From Bacteroidales bacterium (GTDB lineage: Bacteria > Bacteroidota > Bacteroidia > Bacteroidales > JAADJA01): DNA of 64,000 bases. Each line of letters begins with the position of its first letter. The first letter of the stretch is position 1. The translations under genes were made by a program, and so were the position numbers. The notes beneath the pieces are model-generated. The model was not told the origin of the DNA and did no database searches. It saw nothing but the letters and a program-made list of their open reading frames with translations. Positions 48,048 to 59,100 of the stretch are shown one piece after another. Where the stretch lies: the NCBI GenBank assembly GCA_021740645.1, contig JAIOZL010000009.1, positions 1 through 64,000 of the forward strand, read 5' to 3'.

Positions 48048-50444
48048 ATGGCTCATCATGATGTTTCCCGTATTCCCCCTATTCCCCTTATTCCCCTTTT
48101 CCTACTACTACTCCTACTCCCTCTCTCCTCCCAGGCCACCATCCACACCGTAAAGCAGGACGGCACCGGCGACCACACTACCATCCAGGCCGGGATCAAT
48201 GCAGCGGTCACAGGCGACACAGTACTGGCATGGCCAGGAACCTATTTCGAGAACATTGACTATAATAGCAAAAGCATAACAGTCTCAAGTCTTTACCTTA
48301 CTACTTTGGATGAAAGTTATATTCATTCAACCATCATTGATGGGAATATGATTGATGCTGCCGTTAAAATTATAGATTGTATTGATGAAATCACTACCTT
48401 TTGTGGTTTTACTGTTCAGCATGGATTTGGGACAACAAATTACGATGTTGGTGGAGGAATTGTTGTGAAGTCTTCCACCTGCAAGATTGAAAACTGCATA
48501 TTTAAATATAATAAAGGCCATGCTGGAGGAGGAATATTATGTAAAAGTAACTCACATGTTAAATTATCTGGTACAGTAGTAAAAGAAAATCATGCCGTTA
48601 AAGCAGGAGGAGGCATTTCAATTCTTGGGGGTTCTGTAGTAGAATTTGACACAATCAACCTGAATTCAATCTTTTTGAATTATGCCGGGCAGGGATGCGA
48701 CATTTACAAGGCCATTCCTGATCTACCCTTAAATGTTGTGCTTGATACATTTACCGTACAATCCCCTGACTTGTTTTTCGTTTACTCCATTAATAATTCT
48801 GGACCCCCACTTTATGACATTGCAATTGACATTCAAAACCATAAAATAACTCCTATACAAAGTAATTTATATGTTGATCCTGAGTTAGGGGATAATAATA
48901 ATTCAGGATTATCCTGGGATGAACCCATGAAAAACATTTACCATGCCCTAATCACAATACAACCCGATTCAATTAATGGAAGGAATATTTTTCTCAAAAA
49001 CGGGGTATATTCATGGTTGGCATCTTCTGAATTATTTATGCTCAATTGCAGGAGTTATGTTAACATTATTGGTGAATCTGCTGAAAACACCATTCTTAAC
49101 GGAAACTATCTTACCCCCTTGATCAAGTCAAATATTAGCACTGAACATTTAAGTATTAAAAATATTACCCTAACGAGGGCAAACGGAAGTTCTTTTGTGG
49201 GTGTGAACGCTCCGATACGAATACGGGGAACTGATCATATTATTTTTGATTCGGTTATTATCAAAAAAAATATTGAGCAATACAGATCAGGTTTCGAAAT
49301 TGATAATTCAGGTGATTTAATTCTGAAAAATTCAATCATCCAGGAAAATTATGGTGAAAGTCCGATATCTATTTACAATGGTACAGGTGAATTCAAAAGG
49401 TTCAGGATTGAAAATTGTAAATACATAGATAATAAGCCTGATAGTAATTTAATTCAACCAGGTACTATTACCATGGGAATATTAGGAGATTGGAACATAC
49501 CAGGGCTTTTTGAAGGTGAAATTATAAATACTTTAATTGTAAATAACACCTGTATCCCTGATCCTGAATGGGGGACAAGTTGCGGAAACGGAGTATCATT
49601 ATTTAATTATGTAAAAATTGATTTAATCAATCTGACAGTAGGAAATAATATCGCCATGACTGATGAATCAGCTATTTATAATGCTACTAATAATGCTGAA
49701 GGAAATATTTATAATACTATTTTTTATGATGATGACCCGTGTGAAATTTGTTACAGTTCAGCAAGCGAGGTCTATCCTCCTGGAACAACAAATATTTTGT
49801 ACAGTGATATTGAGGGAGGCGAAAGCGGTATAATTAATCCAAATAATTATCAGAATATTAACTGGCTGGATGGCAACATCGATGAAGATCCTTTATGGGT
49901 TGGTGGCGGAGAACCCTTTTTTAGTTATGAGTTACAACCGGAATCGCCCTGTATCAATACCGGTGTGCCCATGTATGAGGCAGGAATGGATTATCCCTAC
50001 ATTAAAGAAGAGGAGGGCAAATACGTTTTGTATATGTTGGAAGGCGATACCGTTACACTCCCTGCAACAGACCTGGCCGGCAACCCACGCATTTCAGGAG
50101 GAAGGATTGATATGGGGGCTTACGAGTGGCAGGATACCACAACAGTGAGTTCAGAGTTCGAAGTTCAGGCTTTGGAGTTTTCAGTCTTCCCTAACCCGTT
50201 TAAGTCGAATACCTTTATTCGTTTTTCTACTTTTGATGAATGTTATGTTAACATTGAAGTGATGGATATGAGCGGTATGCGCATCCGCACTATTGCCGAT
50301 AATAAATTTCCGAAAGGGGATTACAGATTAGTGTGGGATGGGAAAGATGACGACAAAAACAGAGTTAAACCTGCAACTTATTTGATGTGTCTGTTATTAA
50401 ACGGAGAACCAGTGGAATGTAAAAAAATCAGTAACATAAAATAA
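48048..50444 (+). CDS. Secreted right-handed beta-helix protein with T9SS/FlgD-like C-terminus
   Basis: I start at the ATG at 48048, not at an in-frame ATG at 47796, because the 84 extra codons are read through a palindromic repeat and the signal peptide (IPLFLLLLLLPLSSQA) starts only after it. The 798-residue product begins HTVKQDGTGDHTTIQAGI and GDTVLAWPGTYFENI, typical of pectate-lyase-like parallel beta-helices, continues with helix-forming turns (ENCIFKYNKGHAGGG), and ends in a choice-of-anchor-Q type segment (SPCINTG, DLAGNPRISGGRIDMGAYEW) plus a FlgD-like/T9SS domain (VFPNPFKSNTFIRF to KISNIK). It may bind or cut polysaccharide at the surface, but no catalytic residues are identifiable. 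Confidence 0.82.
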   Translation: MAHHDVSRIPPIPLIPLFLLLLLLPLSSQATIHTVKQDGTGDHTTIQAGINAAVTGDTVLAWPGTYFENIDYNSKSITVSSLYLTTLDESYIHSTIIDGNMIDAAVKIIDCIDEITTFCGFTVQHGFGTTNYDVGGGIVVKSSTCKIENCIFKYNKGHAGGGILCKSNSHVKLSGTVVKENHAVKAGGGISILGGSVVEFDTINLNSIFLNYAGQGCDIYKAIPDLPLNVVLDTFTVQSPDLFFVYSINNSGPPLYDIAIDIQNHKITPIQSNLYVDPELGDNNNSGLSWDEPMKNIYHALITIQPDSINGRNIFLKNGVYSWLASSELFMLNCRSYVNIIGESAENTILNGNYLTPLIKSNISTEHLSIKNITLTRANGSSFVGVNAPIRIRGTDHIIFDSVIIKKNIEQYRSGFEIDNSGDLILKNSIIQENYGESPISIYNGTGEFKRFRIENCKYIDNKPDSNLIQPGTITMGILGDWNIPGLFEGEIINTLIVNNTCIPDPEWGTSCGNGVSLFNYVKIDLINLTVGNNIAMTDESAIYNATNNAEGNIYNTIFYDDDPCEICYSSASEVYPPGTTNILYSDIEGGESGIINPNNYQNINWLDGNIDEDPLWVGGGEPFFSYELQPESPCINTGVPMYEAGMDYPYIKEEEGKYVLYMLEGDTVTLPATDLAGNPRISGGRIDMGAYEWQDTTTVSSEFEVQALEFSVFPNPFKSNTFIRFSTFDECYVNIEVMDMSGMRIRTIADNKFPKGDYRLVWDGKDDDKNRVKPATYLMCLLLNGEPVECKKISNIK

Positions 50445-50458
50445 TTTGGAATTTGATC

Positions 50459-51175
50459 TTATAAATCCAGGTTATATTGCACCTTATATTCCAGGGTATT
50501 CAATTCAAGGGCAACTAAATTTCCAAAGCCTTCCCGTTTGGTCATATAACAACCATTATCCAGGTCGATAAATTTATAGGATTTGTTATTGATGCTCAGG
50601 TCGATAAACTCAAGGCTAACGGGCACATGGCCATGAATGATGCGTTTATTGGATATTTTTGCGCTGTCGATATCATAATCTCTTATCCATAGCATGGAGT
50701 CGGTATCAGTAAAAGGGCTGCCATTTTTAAAGTTAAACCCTGCATGCACCAGGATAAATTGCTCCAGCTCCACATAATATTCGAGGTTACGCATCCATTC
50801 AATATACTCTTGCGGAAATTGTTTCAGGTCATTAATCTTAAAACTTTCCATGGTTTGCTTACCCCCAAAAAACAACCATTCTTTTTTCTTCTTGTTTGTT
50901 TGCTTAAAGCCCAAAACCGACTTAAGCTGCAGCTCTTCTTCGAATGACTTCACCAGGTAATCTTCGTGGTTACCCATCAATAGCCTGAGGTTATAATCTT
51001 CCTTTTGTAAATATTGAAGGTAATCGATCACCCCTTTTGAATCCGGCCCCCGGTCGATATAATCGCCCAGGAAATAAAGCCAGTCGTGCTTCGAAGGTTT
51101 GATCATATCTTCGATCAGTGATCTCAGTGTTTTAGAGCAGCCATGTATGTCAGGTATAACCCAGTGTTCTCTCAT
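50459..51175 (-). CDS. Metallophosphatase, serine/threonine phosphatase-like
   Basis: The 238-residue calcineurin-like phosphoesterase has all core metal-binding motifs: DIHG (residues 9-12), GDYIDRGPDS (around 37-46), GNHEDYL (around 68-74) and a late HGH (IIHGHVPV). The arrangement fits the bacterial PrpA/PP1-like or ApaH-like group, acting on phosphoproteins or small phosphorylated molecules in the cytoplasm. It is on the minus strand, convergent with the beta-helix protein gene, and its 3' end is repeated as a remnant near 43815. A divergent gene, gpmI, starts 103 bases upstream. Confidence 0.9.
   Translation of the reverse strand: MREHWVIPDIHGCSKTLRSLIEDMIKPSKHDWLYFLGDYIDRGPDSKGVIDYLQYLQKEDYNLRLLMGNHEDYLVKSFEEELQLKSVLGFKQTNKKKKEWLFFGGKQTMESFKINDLKQFPQEYIEWMRNLEYYVELEQFILVHAGFNFKNGSPFTDTDSMLWIRDYDIDSAKISNKRIIHGHVPVSLEFIDLSINNKSYKFIDLDNGCYMTKREGFGNLVALELNTLEYKVQYNLDL
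50467..50565. repeat. Direct repeat, copy 2 (inside the phosphatase gene)
   Basis: This is the intact-gene copy of the repeat described at 43815-43913. It covers the last third of a hundred codons of the metallophosphatase; identity stops within two codons of the stop codon. Confidence 0.9.
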
Positions 51176-51242
51176 AATTTTTAAAGGTGGTGCAAAAATA
51201 TTGTTTTTTATATATTTAATAGATTAAAAAACTTAATTCTTC

Positions 51243-51250
51243 TAATTTTG
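51243..51250 (+). promoter_or_regulatory. Bacteroidota -7 box (TAATTTTG) for gpmI
   Basis: TAATTTTG matches TAnnTTTG and lies 28 bases before the gpmI start, in the divergent gap with the phosphatase gene. No clear -33 TTG is visible. Confidence 0.5.
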
Positions 51251-51278
51251 TTCCCATAATTGAGTTAGTATACAAAGA

Positions 51279-52811
51279 ATGACAATGGAAAACAGAAAGA
51301 AAGTTTTATTGATGATCCTGGATGGATGGGGAATTGGTGACAAATCAAAAGCTGATGTGATTTACAATGGAAATACACCCAATATGGATAAGTTGACGAA
51401 AAACTATCCTCATGCCCAATTATTGACAAGTGGAGAAAATGTGGGATTGCCCGACGGTCAAATGGGTAACTCGGAAGTAGGCCATCTTAACATTGGTGCC
51501 GGCAGGGTAGTTTACCAGGACCTTGTAAAGATAAATATGGCAGTAAGGGACAATAGCATTGCTCAAAATGAAAAAATTATTGAAGCCTTTACGTATGCCA
51601 AAAAAAATAATAAAGCTGTTCATTTCCTTGGCCTTGTTTCAGATGGTGGGGTCCATTCGATGGACAGCCATTTATATAAACTTTGTGATATTACAAAAGA
51701 TTATGGGTTGGAAAAGGTATTTATCCATGCCCTGACCGATGGGCGCGATACTGACCCCAGAAGTGGATTAGGATATATTCAAAACCTTGAAGATCATTTA
51801 AAAACCTCCAACGGCAAAATAGCCAGCCTGGTAGGGCGCTATTATACAATGGATCGCGACAAGCGCTGGGAAAGGGTAAAACAAGGTTATGACCTGATGG
51901 TAAAAGGAAGCGGGAAAAAGACGCATAACATGCTTGAAGCCATAAAAGAATCCTATGCGGAAGGGATCACCGATGAGTTCATCAAACCCATTGTGGTGGT
52001 GGATGAAAGTGAAGAGCCCGTTGGCATCGTCAGGGAAGGAGATGTGTTTATCTGTTTTAACTTCCGGACCGATCGGTTGAGGCAGATCACCACAGCCTTA
52101 ACCCAAACCAATTTCCCGGAATTTGGCATGAAAACAATCCCTTTGAAATATTACACATTAACAAACTATGACGACTCATTTAAAGAAGTCAATATCATTT
52201 ACGACAAAGAAAATGTAGAAAATACACTTGGAGACCTGGTTTCTAAGGCGGGTAAAAAGCAGATCAGGATAGCAGAAACTGAAAAGTACGCCCATGTTAC
52301 TTTTTTCTTTTCAGGAGGAAGAGAAATTCCTTTTGAAGGAGAAAAGCGGATCATGATCCCATCCCCAAAAGTAGCCACTTATGACCTTCAGCCTGAAATG
52401 AGTGCTTTCCTTGTAAAAGATGCCATTGTGGATGAACTTAAAAAACAGGAAGCTGATTTTGTATGTCTGAACTTTGCTAATGGAGATATGGTGGGCCATA
52501 CCGGCGTGTATACCTCCATTCTGAAAGCAGTGGAAGCAGTAGACCAGTGTGTGGGAGAAGTAGTGGAAGCAGCTAAAAATAACGGTTATGATGTAATGAT
52601 CATTGCTGATCATGGCAATGCGGATCATGCTTTGAATGCGGATGGTTCACCAAATACCGCGCATTCCTTAAACCCGGTCCCCTCTGTTTTAGTTAGTGAA
52701 AAGTATAAAAAAATTGAAAATGGTATTTTGGCCGATGTAGCCCCTACCCTGCTTAAAATTATGGATATCGCCATACCGGAAGAAATGACCGGAAAAGTCC
52801 TTATTTCTTAG
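51279..52811 (+). CDS. gpmI: 2,3-bisphosphoglycerate-independent phosphoglycerate mutase
   Basis: The 510-residue enzyme interconverts 3- and 2-phosphoglycerate in glycolysis and gluconeogenesis using two metal ions (usually manganese). The alkaline-phosphatase-like fold is visible from [11 protein letters not shown] (metal aspartate) at the start, the catalytic serine S65 in [13 protein letters not shown], the insertion domain with [17 protein letters not shown], and the C-terminal metal motifs [17 protein letters not shown] and NTAHS. Length is normal. Start codons at 51279 and 51285 are both possible and differ by two residues. It seems to form a single-gene unit. Confidence 0.97.
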   Translation: MTMENRKKVLLMILDGWGIGDKSKADVIYNGNTPNMDKLTKNYPHAQLLTSGENVGLPDGQMGNSEVGHLNIGAGRVVYQDLVKINMAVRDNSIAQNEKIIEAFTYAKKNNKAVHFLGLVSDGGVHSMDSHLYKLCDITKDYGLEKVFIHALTDGRDTDPRSGLGYIQNLEDHLKTSNGKIASLVGRYYTMDRDKRWERVKQGYDLMVKGSGKKTHNMLEAIKESYAEGITDEFIKPIVVVDESEEPVGIVREGDVFICFNFRTDRLRQITTALTQTNFPEFGMKTIPLKYYTLTNYDDSFKEVNIIYDKENVENTLGDLVSKAGKKQIRIAETEKYAHVTFFFSGGREIPFEGEKRIMIPSPKVATYDLQPEMSAFLVKDAIVDELKKQEADFVCLNFANGDMVGHTGVYTSILKAVEAVDQCVGEVVEAAKNNGYDVMIIADHGNADHALNADGSPNTAHSLNPVPSVLVSEKYKKIENGILADVAPTLLKIMDIAIPEEMTGKVLIS

Positions 52812-52971
52812 CGATTGTTTTCAATTAATTTATCCGCAATCGAATCTCTATCAGAGAATATCCGCCTGATCTGGTAAATCTGTGTTCTATTTTTCTATTC
52901 CCGGTGTTCACTTCAAAGAAGGATTTATTATAATTTAACAAATCCAAATCCTGTAATTTAATACCTTCGCG

Positions 52972-52979
52972 TTTTAATA
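52972..52979 (+). promoter_or_regulatory. Near-consensus -7 box (TACCTTCG) for the DUF2723 gene
   Basis: TACCTTCG differs at one base from TAnnTTTG and lies 21 bases before the start codon at 53001, after a 189-base gap that holds no gene. Confidence 0.4.
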
Positions 52980-53000
52980 ATCAGGCATAAGAATATCAGC

Positions 53001-56000
53001 ATGAATTCATACCAGAAATTGAACAACATCATCGGATGGGTAATTTTTGCCATTGCTTCCATCGTATACATATTAACCATTGAACCTTCAGCCAGTTTCT
53101 GGGATTGTGGCGAATACATTGCCACCGCCTATAAATTGCAGGTTGGGCATCCCCCGGGAGCGCCACTTTTTCAGATAATCGGAAGATTTTTCAGTTTGTT
53201 TGCTTTTGGCGATACCTCAAAAGTAGCCATGATGGTAAACCTGATGTCGGCCTTTTCAAGCAGTTTTACCATCTTATTTTTATTCTGGACACTGACCAAG
53301 CTTGCGAAAAAGCTGGCTTTACGTTCTGGTGAAATGACAGAAGCCAAACAACTGGCTATTTTTGGAAGTGCTGCAGTAGGATCACTGGCTTACACTTTTT
53401 CAGATTCTTTCTGGTTTTCAGCTACTGAAGGAGAAGTATATGCCATGTCATCTTTTTTTACAGCCCTTGTTTTCTGGGCTATTTTAAAATGGGATGAAAA
53501 TGCTGATGAGCCCCATGCTTCGAGGTGGTTGATCTTTATTGCGTATATGGTTGGCCTTTCTGTAGGGGTACACTTACTCAATCTCCTTGCTATCCCTGCA
53601 ATAGCCTTTGTTTACTATTTCAGAAAATATAAAGCTGTTTCCAGGAAAGGAATAATCGTTACATTTATTACTTCCATTATTGTTCTCGGGTTGATCATGA
53701 GTGGGATTATTCCATTAATAGTAAAATTAGCAGGTTTATTTGAACTGTTTTTTGTAAATACGATTGGAATGCCCTTTAATTCAGGGACCATCATTTATTT
53801 CCTGATCTTACTCGCTTCTATCTATCTCGGAATTAGATATACGCGAAGAAGACAAAAAGTAATATTAAATACACTGGTTTGGGCGTTTACATTTATCCTG
53901 ATCGGATATTCCTCTTTTTTCCTCCTGATCATTCGTTCCAATGCCAATACCCCCATTGATGAAAACAATCCGGAAGATGCCATCAGCTTGCTTTCATACC
54001 TTAACCGGGAACAATATGGGGATTGGCCAATACTTTATGGTCAATATTTTAATGCACCTATCGCTGACCGTAAAGACGGAAAGCCGGTATACCGTAAAAG
54101 TGTAAAAGACAAGAAGTACATTGTCATCGATAAAAATGAAAAGATAATTCCTGTATATACTCCTGAATTTTCAACGATCTTCCCCCGGATGTGGAACAAT
54201 ACAGAAAAACGGTATGAAACAGATTATAAAATATGGAGTCGGTTTAAAGGTGTTAATACAACTGTAACGGATGAGTACGGTGAAAAACAAACCCGTAAAA
54301 AACCCACTTTCCGGGAAAACCTCCGGTACTTCTGGCGCTACCAGGTGAACCATATGTATATCCGTTATTTTATGTGGAATTTTGCAGGTAAACAAGATGA
54401 TATCCAGGGCATGGCCGATCAGAAAAACGGCAACTGGATTTCAGGAATTCCATTTATTGATCAAGCCCGTTTGGGGCCTGTGAATAAAGTCCCTGAAAGT
54501 ATGAAAAATAAAGCCAGGAATAAATTTTACCTGTTTCCGCTACTGTTAGGCTTGATAGGTTTGATCTACCAGATACGCAAAGATTATAAAAATTCACTGG
54601 TGGTAGGTTTGCTTTTCATTATGACAGGTTTAGCCATTGTAGTATATCTTAATCAGCATGCACCTCAGCCCAGAGAGAGAGATTACGCTTATGCAGCATC
54701 CTTTTATGCATTTGCCATTTGGATAGGCCTGGGCACATACGGTCTGTTTGATTTGCTACGCAAAAAAATAAAATCAAAGCTCGCTGTTACAGTCGTTTCA
54801 TTGGGTACGCTTATTCTTGTGCCCGGTATCATGGCCAAAGAAGGCTGGGACGATCATGATCGTTCCGGAAGAAAACTGGCCCTTGCCATGGCTAGTAATT
54901 ACCTGAATTCCTGTGAACCCAATGCCATTTTATTCACCAACGGTGATAATGATACCTTTCCTCTTTGGTATGCCCAGGAAGTGGAAGGTATTCGAACAGA
55001 CGTAAGAGTCATCAATCTGAGCCTGCTGAATACCGAGTGGTATATCGAACAAATGAAAAGAAAGGCGTATGAATCTGAACCTGTGCCCTTTTCCCTTGAA
55101 TGGGAACAGTATAAGGACGGCACAAGGAATTATACCTATTTTATAGAAAATGAAAATGTAAAAGGTTTTGTGGAATTAAAACAGCTTTTTGATATTATCA
55201 ATACCAATCCCGACAGGCTGACAATGCAAACCAGGGTTGGACCTATTGAATACTTCCCAACCAAAAAAGTAAAGATCACCATTGATTCGGCACAAGCAAT
55301 TAAAACGGGTACAGTAAAACCTGAAGATGCCCATTTGATGGTGAAAGAAATTCAATGGAAACTCAAAGGAAGCGGCATAACAAAAAACCAACTAATGGTG
55401 CTTGATTTATTAGCCCATAACAATTGGGAACGTCCTGTGTATTTTGCAATAACGACAGGCTTGAGTGCATATATGGGGCTTGAAGACTACTTCCAGATAG
55501 AAGGAATGACCTACAGGCTGGTGCCGATTAAAACACCTAGGCAGGGAGGCATGATCGGAAGGGTTAATAATGAGGGAATGTACGATAACCTGATGAACAA
55601 GTTTTTGTATGGAAACATGAGCGATCCTGATATATACCTCGACGAAACCAATATGAGAATGACGATGAATATCCGGAATATATACGGCAGATTGGGATCA
55701 AGCCTTATTGATGATGGGAAAACAGAGGAAGCCCGAAACATCTTTGACCGTTGTATGGAAGTTTTACCTGATGATGTTAGCCCATACGATTATTATACAC
55801 TCCCCATCGCTGAAGGTTATTTAGATGCTGGAGATACTGTCAAAGGAAATGAAATCTTCAACCGTATGATTGATATTATTGATGAACAAATGAACTATTT
55901 TTTCCTTTTCGATGGAAAATGGTCTGAGGTGTATGATTTCGACAAACAGCAAGGGCTTGCCATGCTTCAGAACATAGTGCAGGTTGCCCGGAAACATAAG

Positions 56001-56066
56001 CAAAAGGAAACCCAGGATAAAGCGAATGCCGTCCTGGATAAATATTACGATCTGTATTCAAATTAA
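53001..56066 (+). CDS. DUF2723 (GT117-type) multispanning membrane protein
   Basis: The 1021-residue protein has the DUF2723 hallmark near the start: EPSASFWDCGEYIATAYKL and GHPPGAPLFQIIGR, with acidic residues typical of GT-C glycosyltransferases that use lipid-linked sugars. About ten transmembrane helices occupy residues 10-310 and 500-620, followed by a large soluble C-terminal part (about 620-1021) with NGDNDTFPLWYAQEVEGIR and helical TPR-like repeats at the end. The family has been placed in CAZy as GT117 and is widespread in Bacteroidota, where a role in glycosylating exported proteins has been suggested; I treat that as inference. It is a single-gene unit ending at a strong hairpin. 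Confidence 0.88.
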   Translation: MNSYQKLNNIIGWVIFAIASIVYILTIEPSASFWDCGEYIATAYKLQVGHPPGAPLFQIIGRFFSLFAFGDTSKVAMMVNLMSAFSSSFTILFLFWTLTKLAKKLALRSGEMTEAKQLAIFGSAAVGSLAYTFSDSFWFSATEGEVYAMSSFFTALVFWAILKWDENADEPHASRWLIFIAYMVGLSVGVHLLNLLAIPAIAFVYYFRKYKAVSRKGIIVTFITSIIVLGLIMSGIIPLIVKLAGLFELFFVNTIGMPFNSGTIIYFLILLASIYLGIRYTRRRQKVILNTLVWAFTFILIGYSSFFLLIIRSNANTPIDENNPEDAISLLSYLNREQYGDWPILYGQYFNAPIADRKDGKPVYRKSVKDKKYIVIDKNEKIIPVYTPEFSTIFPRMWNNTEKRYETDYKIWSRFKGVNTTVTDEYGEKQTRKKPTFRENLRYFWRYQVNHMYIRYFMWNFAGKQDDIQGMADQKNGNWISGIPFIDQARLGPVNKVPESMKNKARNKFYLFPLLLGLIGLIYQIRKDYKNSLVVGLLFIMTGLAIVVYLNQHAPQPRERDYAYAASFYAFAIWIGLGTYGLFDLLRKKIKSKLAVTVVSLGTLILVPGIMAKEGWDDHDRSGRKLALAMASNYLNSCEPNAILFTNGDNDTFPLWYAQEVEGIRTDVRVINLSLLNTEWYIEQMKRKAYESEPVPFSLEWEQYKDGTRNYTYFIENENVKGFVELKQLFDIINTNPDRLTMQTRVGPIEYFPTKKVKITIDSAQAIKTGTVKPEDAHLMVKEIQWKLKGSGITKNQLMVLDLLAHNNWERPVYFAITTGLSAYMGLEDYFQIEGMTYRLVPIKTPRQGGMIGRVNNEGMYDNLMNKFLYGNMSDPDIYLDETNMRMTMNIRNIYGRLGSSLIDDGKTEEARNIFDRCMEVLPDDVSPYDYYTLPIAEGYLDAGDTVKGNEIFNRMIDIIDEQMNYFFLFDGKWSEVYDFDKQQGLAMLQNIVQVARKHKQKETQDKANAVLDKYYDLYSN

Positions 56067-56073
56067 TACGAAA

Positions 56074-56105
56074 AAAAAAGCTGCCAGACATCCGACAGCT
56101 TTTTT
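56074..56105. terminator. Bidirectional terminator
   Basis: AAAAAAGCTG and CAGCTTTTTT flank a short loop between the convergent DUF2723 and subtilase genes, giving T-runs in both directions. Confidence 0.85.
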
Positions 56106-56124
56106 AACGTCACTGATAAATGCA

Positions 56125-59100
56125 TTAATTACGTATGATTATTTTTTCAATTACCTGGTTTTTCCCATTCTCTAATAAAAGGAAATAAAGGCCTTCTTCC
56201 ACATCGCTTAACTGAAAGGTCAATTCACCGGCTTTGTTTATTTTATTCTGATAGATAACTTTACCTGTCAAATCTAATAGTTTAAGGGAATACTCTTTAC
56301 CAAACTCATCGCTTACAAACAGGGTAAAGTTTCCATTATTAGGGTTGGGTAATACCAAAACATTTTGTTGACTGAGTTCATCAATTCCCGTACATATTTC
56401 AACCACCACATCCAATTCCTCTGAAAAATCACCTTCACCGCATTCATTTACACCTTGTACCTTTAGGCTTGCATTCCCTACAAAGCTTTCGTCCCAGGTA
56501 ATCGACACATTGTTAGTGATTCCGTCAATAACTCCGGCTTCTGCAGGGGATAATACCCAATTGTATGAATAGGCATAGGAAATTTCTGCCACCTCATAGT
56601 CCATAGTATAACCCGAACATGCTATATTTGGGCCTGTTATAGTTCCCGCCATTTCAGGAAGGAAATTAAAGCTTAATTCCATATTATCGGTAAGTTCCGC
56701 TCCACCATCACCATAAACCGTTATGCTTAGCGTGACTGCTCCTAATAAATAATCTCCATCACTCGGGGTATAGGTGGCCTCTAAAACCGTATAATTATCA
56801 AATGTCCCTGTACCTGAGGTTTCCCAGAGCAGTGTATTAAAGTTTTGGGCAAATGCATTGGTTGCAAAATCCTCTCCTTCACAAACCATCTCATCATTTC
56901 CTGCATTCACCATCATGGTTTCATCAACCATAGCCGGTAATTCAATATAGTCAACCCAGGCACAATCACTACCACTTGTTACATAAACATCTTTTACATA
57001 AGCCCACCTAAAGATATGTTCCCCTTCAGATACAGCAAATGCAACCCGGCTCCAATCTACCTCGCCGGCCCACTCACCAACCTTATCATTATCGATATAA
57101 AATTCCAGAAAATCATAATTGGCTTCGGAAGAAACTTTCCGGTAAAAGGCAATCGAATCGTTATTACCTACTTCATAAGTAAGAAACATTTCAGAGGATT
57201 GGTTATTCCCGATAGCACCGGTTTTAGCTGCATAAACTCCTTCGTAAACCCCACTGCTTACAATTGTCCAGGGTTGGTTTCCGCTGAAATCCCAATCAAA
57301 CTGACTAAAATCACCGGTTTCGAAATCTTCGACAATTAAGCCAACCTTTGGATAAAATGTAGCCTCAATTGAATAAAAACCAGATATTACTTCAAACTGA
57401 ATATCAACTGATGACCCCACTGGTGCGGATGGGCTAACTGTTATATTGAAAGTAGCAACACCTGATTGTCCGGCCTCAATGGTGCCCAGATCAAAGCTCG
57501 CACTATTTATTGTAATATCACTACTAAAAGAGGTAATAGATGCCAATGCTGACAAAGCATTAAGTTGGCCGGTATTCAGTGTTTCAATTAATATATCCGC
57601 CGTTTCACCAGGATCAAGTCCACCGTTATTATTTCCACTTACATCCGAAACAACAAAACTACCAGCCGCAAGATTAACCCCGTAGGCCATTTCGTTAAAG
57701 CTGCTTTCCCAGCTATCTGTACTGTTATAACAAGTGATTGTAAATTTTATTTCATCTCCACCCGGAATGTTATTTGCCACATCAAAAGCAAAAGCATCGG
57801 TGATTTCAATGATGGACTCAAGGGCAAAATCGCCATAATATTCCGTGCTGTCAGTAATGGTAACGTAATCAGATTGCACGGAAAGTTTTACTGTAACATC
57901 ACTTGCCACTTCTTCACTAAAGTTCGCAATCGTAAGATCAAGTAGTACTGACTCTCCCGGATCCATCATTCCATTGTTGTTTCCGGAAGCATCATTTATA
58001 TTATGTGAATAATAGCTTGGACCAGGTAATGATGTGGCTTCAACGGCAGCCAAACAATCTATTCTCCCAGAGCCTGAATTATTGTTTTTCCCGGGAGAAA
58101 GAACAAAAGCTGTTTCTTCAACTATCTGGCTAATATCTTCTGGAGATAATATATTATTTTTTTGAAGCATTAAAGCCAACATACCTGCATTACATGGGGT
58201 AGCCATTGAGGTTCCGCTCCAGCCAGAGGCATATCCATTATTACTACTATAGTCAAGGGATTTAATATTTGAGCCGGGTGCAGCAATATCAGGGCGAATC
58301 AGGCCCATTTCAGGTTGGTAAGGATAATCATTAAATGGACTTATCGCTGACCAGGTAACAGGACCGCGGCCCGAGAATCCCGAAACATTATCGCTGCTTG
58401 TTGTAGAACCTACGCAAATCACACTGGACAACCCTCCTGTTAAGGTCTGGTCAGGGTTGAGCCAAGGGGGAGGACAATCACCTGGAGTGCGCACATTGTC
58501 TGGAATAGGATAGGTACTTTGTTGGTCACCTTCATTCCCTGCAGCTACTGAAGCAATCACTCCGGCAGCCAAAACATTGTCGAAGGTCTGACGCCAGACA
58601 GCGCGGTTGGGTCCCCATGAATGTTGCCAACCTAAGGATAAGCTTAATATCTGTGCTCCTTCGTCGATGCTAAATTCAACTGCGGACCAAACACCGCTTT
58701 CACTTCCGCTGCCTCCTGAATCCATAACTTTGCACGCCATTATAGTAGCATCTGGAGCCACGCCGGTTTGTGATCCGGCTGTTCCATCACCGGCCACTGT
58801 TCCTGCACAATGGGTACCATGGCCGTGATCGTCCATGGGATTATTATCATTGTTAACAAAGTCATATCCGTGGTATGGGTATGCAGGGTTTATCCACATA
58901 TGGTCATTAAGATCATAATGGTTATAATTTACTCCTGTATCGAGAACTGCCACAATAACACCTTCGCCTGTAAACCCAAGCGCCCATACATCATCTGCAT
59001 TAACTTTAGTCACATTCCAGGTGATCTCCTTACTTTGAGGGTTACCCGTTACAAAATATCCGTTTTTATATTCTTCCGGATCCAGCATCATGCGCATTTC

